Assembly (NCBI GenBank): GCA_003049485.1
Contig: PYST01000251.1
Location: forward strand, 4,950-58,289
Source: Ophioceras dolichostomum
Taxonomy: Eukaryota; Ascomycota; Sordariomycetes; Magnaporthales; Ophioceraceae
DNA: 53,340 nt
Direction of reading: 5' to 3'
The notes beneath the pieces were generated by a model. The model made no database searches. It was not told where the DNA came from and saw nothing but the letters and a program-made list of their open reading frames with translations. This document shows, in pieces, positions 43,441 through 53,340 of the stretch; the first letter of the stretch is position 1; every line of letters begins with the position of its first letter. The translations under genes were made by a program, and so were the position numbers.

Positions 43441-46400
43441 GTTTCGTGCTGTTGAAATTCGGGGGTTTGCGAATGAAGGCTTCTGGGATCCGAATCTCGT
43501 CTGGTCTGAGGTTGTGAAGTGGGCTAGGTGAGAAATTGCACCGGCTGAGTGAGGGGATTGGCCGCTCCTTGGTCGGATTGTTAGGGCCGGCGCCTATTGA
43601 CGGTGGTCGGTGGTGGGCTGGAACGGAACGGGAGGCGAAGTGAAGTGAGAAGGAAAGTAAGTTGTGGACCGACTGCCTCCTAGTCCCAAGTCACTGCCTC
43701 CCTCAAAAATATTCTCCTCCAAACAACCAAGGCAAGAGCGATCGAACAGGCCGGGCTGAGAGGCAGGACGGACAGGAAAAGGGAGGGCAATCGTTCACGA
43801 AAGTGGCCGGTCAATCTTTTGGCATTTGCATCGAGGATCGAGTGAGGAAAAGAAAGAGGCCGATGTGGTCTGTCTTGGACTCCTGTTCAAATTCTCATTC
43901 CTGTGGAAACCGGCAGATTAGGTGAGCACTGAGCAAGCATGCCCGCTGCAAGCTCACCCGAGGGACCGTGTCCAGGGCTACCAGGGCCCTGCGATAGGAT
44001 GGATTCTTAAGATGCACGGCACGGGTTACAGGGACTCGGGGCCAGTAATTTACCATCCAGGCAAGGGCGAGCGGGGTGCATAGGTACCAGGAAACAACAG
44101 CCCGTGCTGTTTGCTTTGCGCGAATGGGCACATGGGGGACGAGGTTCTTTTTTCAGGTGGTGCGGTAGGCTCCAGCTGCTAGTACTGCTAGGTCGCCTTG
44201 GCTGTGCCTCTTCACAAAGCCATCCAATGCTCCTTGAAAGGGAGGCTGTTAGTTCCATTTCGAGTTTTAAAAAAGAAGACGAATTGCTTGAAAATGCTAC
44301 CTTCCAAATCCAGTGAGCTGGCTCTTCCGATCGTTTTTCGAACTCTGCTGTGTTTTTCACCGAGATGCCTGCATGGGATATTCCGCTGCATACATTGGGA
44401 ACAAACAGAACATGTGTTCACGGAACTCTCCCACGAGCACTCTATTTGAGCCTCCCTTTTACCTTTAGAACCCCTAGCTAAGCTCAATATGCCGAATTGG
44501 CTTTCTAGTTCTCTGGATCTCATAGCATAACCGAAGAATAGTGTCAGAGAATCATCACGGAGTAGAGTCTGGGATCGAACTACCCCAGCCAGAACGTAGA
44601 GAGGGTGAGCCGTCAACGGCACGGCAATCCCGTCGTCGGCTGGACTATCCAAAATACCCTCAGACCTCTTTCTTCCCTAGCCCGTCTCGTCTTCTTTCAA
44701 AGGGTGATTTGCAGCCCGCCTTGGACGAGTAGCCGGTTTATTCCTGCCAACCGTCGTTGAAGAGCCACGTCGGGTGGGAGTCGACATCGAACATCGTCCT
44801 TCTGCCTCCGTGCCCGAGGTTTCTGTTTGAGGGGTTGTTGATGTCGATTAGATATTTATCTCTCTTTCAGCTGCAACTCAGCACGCCTTGTCGCTTCAGC
44901 TCTTTGCCGCCATCGCCGACGTGGCTTGCGTCAATCATCTGCCCATAGCGGGGGTCGCACAAGTTCAAGTTCACATGTAGATAAAGATACAGAAAATACA
45001 AAGGCCATCTCAGGAAACCGGGCTCGAACGAAGCGTAGAGTCATAAGATACACCTATTAGACAGGGCGATCAATACTGACCCTCTGCTGGTCAAGACGTT
45101 TGCCGACGAGACTCCGTAGACGTCAGGAAAGTTGAGGACGAAGAGACAAACGCAAAAGGAATGGCGGAAGACAACAATGCATTCCCGTTTGGATGCTCAG
45201 ATAGGGCCAGACGCAAGCGAGGCAAGCAAGCTTTTTCCCAGGATCGAGTCCACGACTTTCGAGGTGACAAGGCCGCCTGCCAGGGGTGGCTCTGATGCGG
45301 CAGAAAAAGCAATTTAAATCCCTGCTCGTTGGCCAAGATATTGGCCCAAGCTTGTCCTGGTCGGCGACAGATCAGGTTCTTCTTGCCCGGCCAACAGGGT
45401 GGGAAGTGGGATGCAAGCAGGATTGGCGAAACCAAGTGGGCGGCGGCACGGGGGCTTTTCGTCAGCAAACGACGCCGAAGATGCCCGATTCCCGCTCTCA
45501 TCGCCTTCGATAGTTGTTGGAGCAAACCGCAGAAGAGGAGGACGGTATGAACAGAGAACATCGACACGTGCTAAATCTGTATGGATATTTTCGCAGATGC
45601 TCGGTCTCCTCTTAGCTTCGTGTCTGCTTGACGCTGTGAGCAGTGTGAGGGAACGGTACCCTATCCCCTTTAACCTATAGGGCTTAACATCCAAACCCCA
45701 CAATGCTCACAACCCCACACCTGCCTGGACACAGGTGGTTGATGGGAGAGAGACCGTGATGCTACGACGCTGCGCGATGGTAGCCGGCGCATCCCATGTG
45801 CACGCATTTCATAAATTCCAGACCTTGTTCGGCTCTTGATGTTCCACAACATCGACGCCTCCAGATATTGTCCCATCTGTCAGAAGAATTTGATGTCTTA
45901 TGAGAGATGGAGACGTTGGGACGTCTAGGAGATTCTCCTCCTCAGGATCAGACTCTGCATGCAGTCCGAGCAGCAGCTCATCTTCCCGAGCTCCGCGAAC
46001 AGACATCTTGTCGATCCCGCGATAACGAGGAATCGAAGACTTTCTAGAGAAAGCTTGAATGTCAACAGCCCTTCGCTCTGATTAGACGCGGACTTTGCCC
46101 CAGGCCAGTGCATCCTCTATCTGGCTATAAGTACTTTATCCCGTCCGTCAGGCTGGGCTGGGGCCTGGACTCAACAGAAGCAAGACCCAGCAACGAAAAT
46201 CGAAGAAGCCATCCAGCCATCCAACCAGCCATTAGTCAGCTTTGTCCGGCGGCTTTCAAAGAAAAAAAGCAAACGAATGGTCTTGATGACGCCACGCCTT
46301 CTCCACAGGAGCTCAACCTCCTTCAGGGTTGCTGCATGCAGTAGTACAGTAGCTCCCACACTCCACTCCCGTACTCTGAGTAGTCTGACAGCAAATATCG

Positions 46401-48532
46401 TTCCGCAACGTGCAGAAATACGAGATAGGCCCGGACAGTGGTTTCCTCAAGCAGGAGAGGACTACCTACGATGGGACAACAATGCGAGGGGGGAGACAGA
46501 CAGTGGGGAAAGAGAATGGAGGTGAGGTAAGGAAGTGAGTATCAGGAGAGAAACGCGAAATCGGCGATGCAATGTGTGTGCGGATACACATCACGGACTT
46601 ATTAAGTAGCTCCAAGTTGTTTGTTCGTCGTTCGTGCTGTGATCCCACACTTGGCCGCGTGGACATCGGAACGGAGCGGGCGTGGCAGCGTCGAAACTCA
46701 AGCCTCAACTCCTTACAGTCGGGGGAGTTCGACAGGTATCATCCCGTTATCCTAAAGGGGGAGCACAGAAAACATGTTTTCTTGTATTAAGTGCCCAGGA
46801 CGGAGCACGGCGGTTGTCTGCAGCCGGTAGTAGATGCATGTGCGCTGCACCACCTACCCAAGCTTGTGTGCCCGCATGCTGCATGACGATGATGGTTGTG
46901 GTCTGGAACTGGGAAGAACACGGGCCTTGGCCCGGTTTTTCGTTTGCCATCTGTGCCGTACAGTACATACCGCAACTTTACTGTGGACGGACGCCAGCAT
47001 CCCAGCGGCATCCAGCAGCAGCTGCCACGGGCATGGTACTTACATGATATGAAGAACATGCAGTTGCGGAGTACATGTAGGACACGGCTGTGAGAGGACG
47101 GACATCAGACAGGTTCATACCTGATTTTTATTCCAACTTTTCTCTTCTTTTTTTGGGACTTCGCAAGCGTTGCAACACGCCAATCTATCAGTTCAGTAGT
47201 GATCTCCACCAGATCGTCCCCTGGTCCACGAGCCAAGATTTCAAGCCATTGGCCGGCCGAACTTTGCAGGACTAACTTGCAGCTGCTGGCGCCGGAGCTA
47301 TACCTTGTAATCTCTTGTAGATCAGGACGTCTTCCTCCGGCCTGACAGCGCCTGCAAGTTGCCAGGCCGGGGTGATGCTTTTCGTTCCGCTTGTCCACAC
47401 GTGCATGCTGCTGGTTGCCATATTCCGTGCTGCTGCCGCCGTGAATCACGATTTGATGCTTTGGTCCCCGCTTATTATATTCCGTACGAGGTGGGTGATC
47501 TCTGAGAGATGTCCACTGCTGTTGCCACAAGCCACCCACCCCGGAGCTTGCGTCCACTCCTTCCTCCTTGGACATCCGGTGTGAGCTCCTACATTGTAGC
47601 AGGAGGCCGTCGTCCGACCTGCCCTTCTTCCACCGCGACCTTTGATCACCGTCCCAACAATCCCTGCTTGCCCGTTTTTCACCGGCATCAGGACCGACAG
47701 ACTTCGCTCGATCTTTTCTGCCCCACTGCCTTTCACTTCCACCACCACCAACAACATTACTTTCTTCCTAGCCTCGCGAACTAATTTCGATCTCAACCAC
47801 GACGAAGCTTCGACGACCCTCCGTCTCTCATTCATCTCTGGGCCGCAATCGTTCGAGAACACTAACCGCTCTCCCCCTGGTCACTAATCAACAAAGAGGG
47901 AAGAGGGAACGCAGTGGCGCCCGAGAACTCATGAAACAAGAGACGTCATCGATAGCAACCCCTGCTGGCTGAGCATCCACCTTTCTTTGAAAGCTGCCAA
48001 GCAGAACTGCTAGATTTGCCGGTTAGCCAGGTCGGAGCTCTGCCGCCCGCCTGGCTCGCATTACCAAGTTCATGAGACAGCCGTTAGGACCAAGGTTGGT
48101 GGGATTCGTTTTTTTGTTGGCAAAGCCACCCGAGCAAGAGCTGCCCTGCAGGCCCTACCTGCTCACTCGCCTCGGACACTCCTACCCGACACCGTCTCTT
48201 GTGTCTTCGATTTCTTTTCTTTTCTTTCGTGTTGCTCCTTTTCTTGCTCCTTTTGGTGTTACGCCGCTTCTTCGAGTGTTGGCGCTTTTGCATTTTTCGA
48301 GGCCATAAATGTTGTTGCTTCTGCCCACCACCACAGCCGCAGCTGGTGCCGCCCCGCCTCGTTTTCTGTCGCCTGCCCACTTTCTTCGAACGCGCACACC
48401 TCCACGACTTGGTGTTTCTCGTTGAGATTTTCTCAACCCACAACGCTCGTGACGACCCAATTGGCGAGTCAAATGCTGGTGCTAACTAAAGGTAGCGACC
48501 GGAAGCCTGCGGAGCGACCGCAGCGCAGAACC
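43441..48532. other. 5-kb gene-poor region
   Basis: The left part (43441-43900) is the promoter and leader side of the Whi5-like gene. The right part (about 47600-48532) is CT-rich and likely the promoter and long leader of the metallopeptidase gene, with an in-frame ATG at 48422. Open frames between them (45567-45091 -, 47575-47105 -, 44652-44212 -) have no recognisable domains. I see no transposon or RNA gene. Confidence 0.5.
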
Positions 48533-51388
48533 ATGGCGCCGCTATTCGGTGCTCTCAAGAACCTTCGCCGCGCGTCCAAGGCGAGCTTTCGAACTCCTGA
48601 AGCGTCAGGGGAATCATCCAGCGAGGCCGATGCCGGTAGCAACGGCACTGGCCCTACCAGCGGATCGGTCACCCCGGCGTCCATAATATCTACACACTCC
48701 TCCGACGCAGCTACGGCCGTCAGCCTACAGCCGAGCCTCGTTAGGGACGATGATGGACCCTATATCGCGACCAAGAGGCCATCGATGCCTAACACCCCCA
48801 GCATGCCCAGTATGCCCAGCATGCCCGAGATCCCCAACATGTCGCCTACGCCCGTCCTGCCCAAATCCCGCCGAACGATATCGAGCCACCACAGCGGATC
48901 GGGGAATCCCAACCGGTACAGCATGGGACCTATGGCTAGCTCCCTGTCTATACCCTCCTCTGCGGTCAAGGGCAAGGGCAAATACGCCCCGAGAATCACC
49001 AACATGGAGGATAGAGCATTCGTGAGTGATCCCCTCCGACTCGGGAAGTACAGAGTTCTGCGGTGCTGTTTTCATACCTGCAAGGTATTTTAATGGCAGC
49101 CAGACACCCAGCGATTCTTCAAAGAGCCCATGTATACCATGTACTACTAGTACTACTAGTACGTGCCCAGGTACTAACACACAAACTTGCAGGTTCACCA
49201 AAAAGTCATAGAGATCCGAGGCGAGATCGGTGACCCCAATGATCCGAACCTGCGGCCGATCAATGGCACCGTGACCATCTCCCACACAGACAACCAGATG
49301 CCGCCTCTAGAATTCCCCGTGTGCGCATCACGCTTCAAGGCCCTGGTGACCTTGGTCCCGGGCCCGAACAGGCTCCGTGCCGAGTTCGTCGGCCACAAGA
49401 TCCCCGATGACACCGAGCGGAACATCACCAACTTTGGCTGCCACTACATGCCCACCTCCAACGCGCCCCCCTTGCAGCTGGCCATCCTCGTCGCCAAGGA
49501 TTCCCCCCGCACGTTCGACTCGATTCCCAGCAGGATAGACCGCGAGGGCAACGGCCTGGAGACGGCGATTCGCAAGTTCAGAATGGCTGCGTATCTATGG
49601 CAAGCCTTCACGGCCGAGGAGATGCTGCGTCTCGACAAGCTCCTAGACCCATCGGCCCCTCGCCCACGCTGTCGCTCGTTCCGTTTCGAAGAGGAGTGGA
49701 CTGCCGGCACATCGAACGGACGGGATCGCGACAACGGCACCATGCGCTCCGAAGCCCGCGTACACGTGGTCGAGCTAGACAAGACGGTCGCCGAAATCCG
49801 AGACCTCGGCATCGCCCAGCAGAATGAGAAAGCGACCGATCGGGGCGGACTGTTCCCCATCGCGACAGAGGCCCTGAGGAACTACTTCCGCCCGCAGTCC
49901 GGCCAGAAGATCTACGTGGCCGCCATGATCCTCGACTCGCACTGGGACCAGAAGGCCGGCGTGATCACTGGACACGCCGCGCTGGGCAGTGGCGGTCCAG
50001 ATATCGCCCTGGGACTCTTCGGCTCGCACCTGCTCTGGAGCTACCCCACCTGCTTCGAAGAGGTCGACGCCTGCTTCACGGACTGCAACCAGACGGACAC
50101 AAATCTGGTGGGCAATGACTGCGGCGATGCAGGCAGCAGTTGGGAGGCATGCAACCTGGGAATCGGCGCTCATCTCCACGAGGTCGGCCACGCATTCGGC
50201 CTCCCCCATCGTCCCTCTGGCGTCATGCTCCGTGACTACGTCCGGCTGCACCGCAGCTTCGTCAGCCGGGAGGCCTACAGCACAAGGACCAAGGAGAAGG
50301 GCGGGCCCGTGGCGGCCGGCAAGGCCGAGGAGTGCACCTGGCACCCGCTGGACTACCTCCAGCTCCGAACTCACCCCTGCTTCCGGACGACCCTCGACCC
50401 AGTCTCGAACGAGCCCGGCGTGGCTGCCTGGCCCGCCGCCGACGGCACCAGCAGCGTCGTGTTCACGGCGCCGAGCGGCCTCTCGCACGTCGAGATCTTC
50501 GCCGCCGGCAGCGAGGAGAGGGTCTGCGGCTGGATCGCGTTCGAGAGCAACACGTACCGCGCCAGCATCAGCGAGAAGGAGCTACGCCAGAGACTATCTT
50601 CCTCCTCCTCCCCTGGCCCAGCGCTATCACCAAGCACCGCTCTGAAGGTCCGTGTGCGCTCGCTGGTCGGCGGCCAGTTCGAGACGGACGATTTCGCGTC
50701 CCTCGCGGCCAAGGACACGTCGAGCCTCAAGGTCCACGGCGCGTCCTTCTGCCGCGGCGGCAAGCTGGGCCTGTCGAACCTGCCAGACACGAAGCCGTCC
50801 GAGGTCGTGCTCGCGTCCGTCTTCGACCGCAAGAAGCTGCTGCGCCACGTGGTCGTCTACCACGGCTCGTTCCTGAACGGCATCGAGTTCGTCTTCGACA
50901 ACAACGAGAGGCAGCTCTTTGGCAACCAGGGAGGCAAACCCGGCGGTGACGTCTTTGAGATGGGTAAGCTTAACTCTCAACCTTGACCTACCCCTTAACT
51001 TGTATGCTATATGCTATACTTGGAAGCCGCTAACCACCACCAATCTCTATGAAACAAAAAGATCTTCGTCGTGGCGAGCAAATCCTCGGCTTCAAGGTCA
51101 AGTCCGGCCACTGGATCGATGCCATCCAGATCGTGACGACCCTCAATAGCAGGACGTCACCATGGTACGGCGGCAACAGCCCCGCCGTCCATCCGTAAGT
51201 CTCTACTTACCCCTGAAAGACAGACCCTTTACGGAGATCAGAGACCATTTTGCTAACATAGTAAACTCGGGTCGCGCACTAGAACCTCACTCTTACCACC
51301 GCAAGGCTTCCAGTTCTGTGGCGTATCCGGCACCTGCGGTCCCGGATCCTGGGTCGATGGTTTCGCCGTCGTCTTCCGTCGCGGATAG
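48533..51388 (+). CDS. Zincin metallopeptidase with C-terminal jacalin-like domain (YIL108W family)
   Basis: Predicted 839 residues. Exons are 48533-49021, 49193-50963, 51062-51194 and 51262-51388; introns are 171, 98 and 67 nt, all GT..AG with CTAAC-like branch sites. Residues 1-163 are disordered, with a PSMPSMPSMPEIPNM repeat. From about 164 comes a beta-rich region, then the peptidase core with the full zinc motif HEVGHAFGLPH (His492, Glu493, His496, His502), preceded by GIGAHL and followed by PSGVM. Residues about 670-839 form a jacalin-type lectin fold (GGKLGLSNL, GIEFVFDN, GHWIDAIQIV, WVDGFAVVF), typical of the fungal putative peptidase family of yeast YIL108W. The substrate is unknown; no signal peptide suggests a cytosolic enzyme. 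The start at 48533 has the better context (ACCATGG); an in-frame ATG at 48422 would add 37 residues. Confidence 0.92.
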
Positions 51389-52862
51389 AACCCGCACCGC
51401 GCGAGGGCTGAAACATCACCACCATCACCGCCACCACCAACCGCCACCACCACCCCGCAGCATCATCGGCCCTCGCTTCCTCCCCCGTCCCCTCCTTCGT
51501 CTCCGCCGTCCCGTCCCCTCCGGCGCCCTCCTCATCCTCCGCCGTTCGTCCACCCGCGGCCTCCTCCTCCTCCCACCCCGCGCCTCCCCCCCTTCGCGCC
51601 TCCGCCCGTGCCGTGGATGGACCCCTTCGGGTACGGGGATTTCTCCCCCTACCCTCCCTTCGGCCACGACAGCCGCCACCACCGCCGCCGGCGGAGCAGC
51701 AGCAGCGGTGGGAGTGGGAGCGCCGACATCCCGCCCCCTCTCCCGAGCCCGCTCCCGCTCCCGCTCCTGCTCCCGCGCCGCTCACCCGGCCCGCCTCCTC
51801 CGTCTGCGTTGCGGAACCCTCCGCTGACCCCGCCGCCTCGCCCTTCCGACCCCGCCGCCGCCTCCCCCCCGGCCCCTTAATTTTTTTTTATTTTTTTTTC
51901 TTTTCTTTTTTCTTTTTCCCCTGCCCGGGTTTTTTTTTGTTCTTTTTTTGATTAATAATAATATGTTTCGGCGTTAGTGGTGTCGGTCTTCTTCGGTCTG
52001 GTTTCTTGGCTCGTCTTTCTTCTTGGCACGCATATATGCATCATCATGGTTGGTTTTTGCTGTTTTTGTTGTTATTACATGTCAAGAACATTGCTGTCCG
52101 ATTTTTTCTCTGAATTTTTTTTCCCTCTTGGGCCTAGTCTTAATAGAACAGAGAAGACGAAGGGTCGGCTGATTTTTTTTGCCCTTGTGTGTGCTATCCG
52201 ACTCCCCGGGTTTCCCATTTCCTACTGTCAAACGACTGTCTTGCTATGCGAGCCAGAGTTTTTCAAAAAAAAAAAAAAAAAAACCCTACATCTCACTACC
52301 CCGTCCTCGTCGGCCGTCAACACGACCGAAGCCGACCGTGAGGAGAAGGACGCCGAAAGAGTCGTTATCGTCAATGCGGCCATTGCCGAGACGGAAGACG
52401 TGAGCAAATTCACATCAGCGGGACTAACTGGCTCGCGAAAGCGAGACCGACACTCGTCTACTGTTTCAGTCCCCAGCTTCTATCATGGTTCGACCTGCGT
52501 TTTCGATTTGCGTTCATCTTTCGCATCTTCGAAGATTCTTCGGTCCCCTCATCCTGTTTAATCGTAACTTCGCGGTTGGGTAGTAAGGGAGGAGGCTAAT
52601 CACTTATAAGGAGGAAGGCATGAGGGGACCAGAACCAGAATTATTACTAATAGTGTTTTCGCGTCTTTTGTTTCCCCTCCCTCTTCCTTCTATTTACACA
52701 CGACCTTGGCCTTGGTTGACGGCATCATAAACGGGTCCTCTCGGAAACGGGTCATGTGGGGTCGGTTGGCTGCTCTATCCTGTACTTTTTTCTTCGCCTC
52801 TGCATTTTACCCTTGAACACGCATATGTGGTGTGTCAAGGGAGGGGGCCCATAGGCTCCCAC
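51389..52862. other. Downstream of the metallopeptidase; proline-rich open frame then AT-rich tail
   Basis: 51389-51880 continues in the metallopeptidase frame past its TAG for 163 codons, Pro/Arg/Ser-rich, to TAA 51878-51880. 51880-51960 is a T-tract with AATAATAAT, possibly a poly(A) region. 52264-52282 is an A homopolymer. No further gene is recognised before the transposon at 52863. Confidence 0.5.
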
Positions 52863-52935
52863 TAGATCGACAGGTCTGTCGCGCTTAGTCAACACAAATC
52901 TGCTGACTCAACCCAAAAAATGCATCTAACGCAGC
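52863..52935 (+). repeat. Left terminal inverted repeat
   Basis: Identical over all 73 bases to the reverse complement of 53183-53255. Includes an A6 run and a GCGCTTAGTCAACAC segment. Confidence 0.95.
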
Positions 52936-52985
52936 GCAACCCCTCCATCGCAAGTCACTCCAAAAAAACACCAAAAAAAGCCTCC

Positions 52986-53198
52986 TTATTTTTTAACTAT
53001 ATTAGAGTAACGCTGCGGGCATGCCTTTGCACCTCTCCGATGGCCAACTGCGTGGCAGTCACTACACGTAAGTAGTCGCCGCGTTGCCTGCGCCTCGACG
53101 ACCTCAAATTGACTTGGCGTACGCCTCGTACTTGACGCTGGGAGGCCCTTCTGCGTAGACGACTTTGGCTCGATATGCTGGGGCTGCGTTAGATGCAT
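52986..53198 (-). pseudogene. C-terminal remnant of a transposase with zinc knuckle
   Basis: A 70-codon frame starts inside the right inverted repeat and ends TAA. Its second half reads RRLLTCSDCHAVGHRRG then AKACPQRYSNIVKK, a C-x2-C-x4-H-x6-C pattern like the zinc knuckles at the ends of several fungal DNA transposases. No catalytic DDE domain fits in the element, so it cannot move by itself. The start codon falls in the repeat and may not be used. Confidence 0.45.
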
Positions 53199-53255
53199 TT
53201 TTTGGGTTGAGTCAGCAGATTTGTGTTGACTAAGCGCGACAGACCTGTCGATCTA
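53183..53255 (-). repeat. Right terminal inverted repeat
   Basis: Perfect inverted copy of 52863-52935. Read on the minus strand it has the same sequence, starting TAGATCGACAGG. Confidence 0.95.
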
Positions 53256-53266
53256 ACGTAATCTAT

Positions 53267-53297
53267 CACCTTCCGGGACAAACCACCTTCCGGGACA
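53267..53297 (+). repeat. 14-bp direct repeat beside the transposon
   Basis: CACCTTCCGGGACA occurs at 53267-53280 and again at 53284-53297, a 17-nt period, twelve bases outside the right end of the element and 43 bases from the window end. Confidence 0.85.
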
Positions 53298-53340
53298 CTT
53301 TTCTGCCCCGCACCCCACCCCCTCGACTTTGGACGCACCT

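Larger units (their letters stand above)
52863..53255. mobile_element. 393-bp non-autonomous DNA transposon (MITE-like) with 73-bp terminal inverted repeats
   Basis: Positions 52863-52935 and 53183-53255 are perfect inverted copies of 73 bp, separated by 247 bp. The outer ends read TAGATCGACAGG.. and ..CCTGTCGATCTA, so each end carries TA, as expected for a TA target-site duplication of the Tc1/mariner-pogo type. Flanks beyond TA do not match, arguing against the 8-11 bp duplications of hAT or Mutator elements. The interior carries a minus-strand frame (53198-52986) whose end has a zinc-knuckle-like pattern, consistent with an internal deletion derivative of an autonomous element. The superfamily is inferred from TA only. 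Confidence 0.85.

Noticed and set aside
44530..44610. tRNA-like GATCGAAC B-box on the minus strand
   Set aside because: The flanking bases do not form a 5-bp T stem with a 7-base loop, and no anticodon arm could be drawn.
51162..51827. Separate 221-codon plus-strand gene
   Set aside because: It starts inside exon 3 of the metallopeptidase in another frame and consists of His/Pro/Arg/Leu low complexity.

Overview
The window looks like nuclear DNA of a filamentous ascomycete, most likely a Sordariomycete. The evidence is short GT..AG introns with CTAAC-like branch sites, long intergenic stretches, recurrent TACCTAGGTA-type motifs, and the proteins themselves: a Rad54 recombinase, an Mto1/ApsB microtubule organiser, a metacaspase, a Whi5/Nrm1-like G1/S repressor and a YIL108W-like jacalin metallopeptidase. 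Base composition is balanced to GC-rich in genes. Genes are spread out on both strands and are housekeeping in character. I see no operon, biosynthetic cluster, CRISPR array or tRNA gene.

Layout. 1-367: 3' end of an AT-hook protein gene that seems frame-broken. 1560-2133: small two-exon DUF6914-like gene (+). 2368-3269: dead aminoglycoside-phosphotransferase-like kinase (-), with a frameshift and two Trp-to-TAG stops in the context favoured by repeat-induced point mutation. About 4059-4975: minus-strand open frames that may be relics. 5706-8204: rad54 (-), whose best-supported start codon is split by an intron. 8738-14206: mto1/apsB-like MTOC protein (+), divergent from rad54. 16183-18868: seven-exon metacaspase (-), one intron of which is 829 nt and carries a structured GT microsatellite. 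18869-27765: about 9 kb without a gene I can support, ending at a 50-N assembly gap. 27891-30016: conserved-looking fungal protein of unknown function (-). 30017-36711: gene-poor, with a possible membrane-anchor tail at 33502-33600 (-). 36712-39123: Ser/Thr-rich single-pass membrane protein with DPF/NPF motifs (+). 42031-43440: Whi5/Nrm1-like protein (-). 48533-51388: zincin metallopeptidase with jacalin domain (+). 52863-53255: 393-bp non-autonomous DNA transposon with perfect 73-bp inverted repeats.

The genes do not form one pathway. A loose cell-cycle theme exists: rad54 is an MBF (MCB) target in yeasts, an ACGCGT box sits in the rad54/mto1 intergenic region, and the Whi5/Nrm1-like protein belongs to the family that represses SBF/MBF. 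Mto1 nucleates cytoplasmic microtubules, and the metacaspase is a stress and proteostasis protease.

Exon boundaries were derived by hand from frame, splice-site consensus and remembered family sequence. No alignment or database search was run. I did not find a convincing wholly new multi-gene system. The most noteworthy items are the inverted-repeat element, the possible RIP scars in the kinase relic, the split start codon in rad54, the long metacaspase intron and the internal duplications in the Mto1-like protein.
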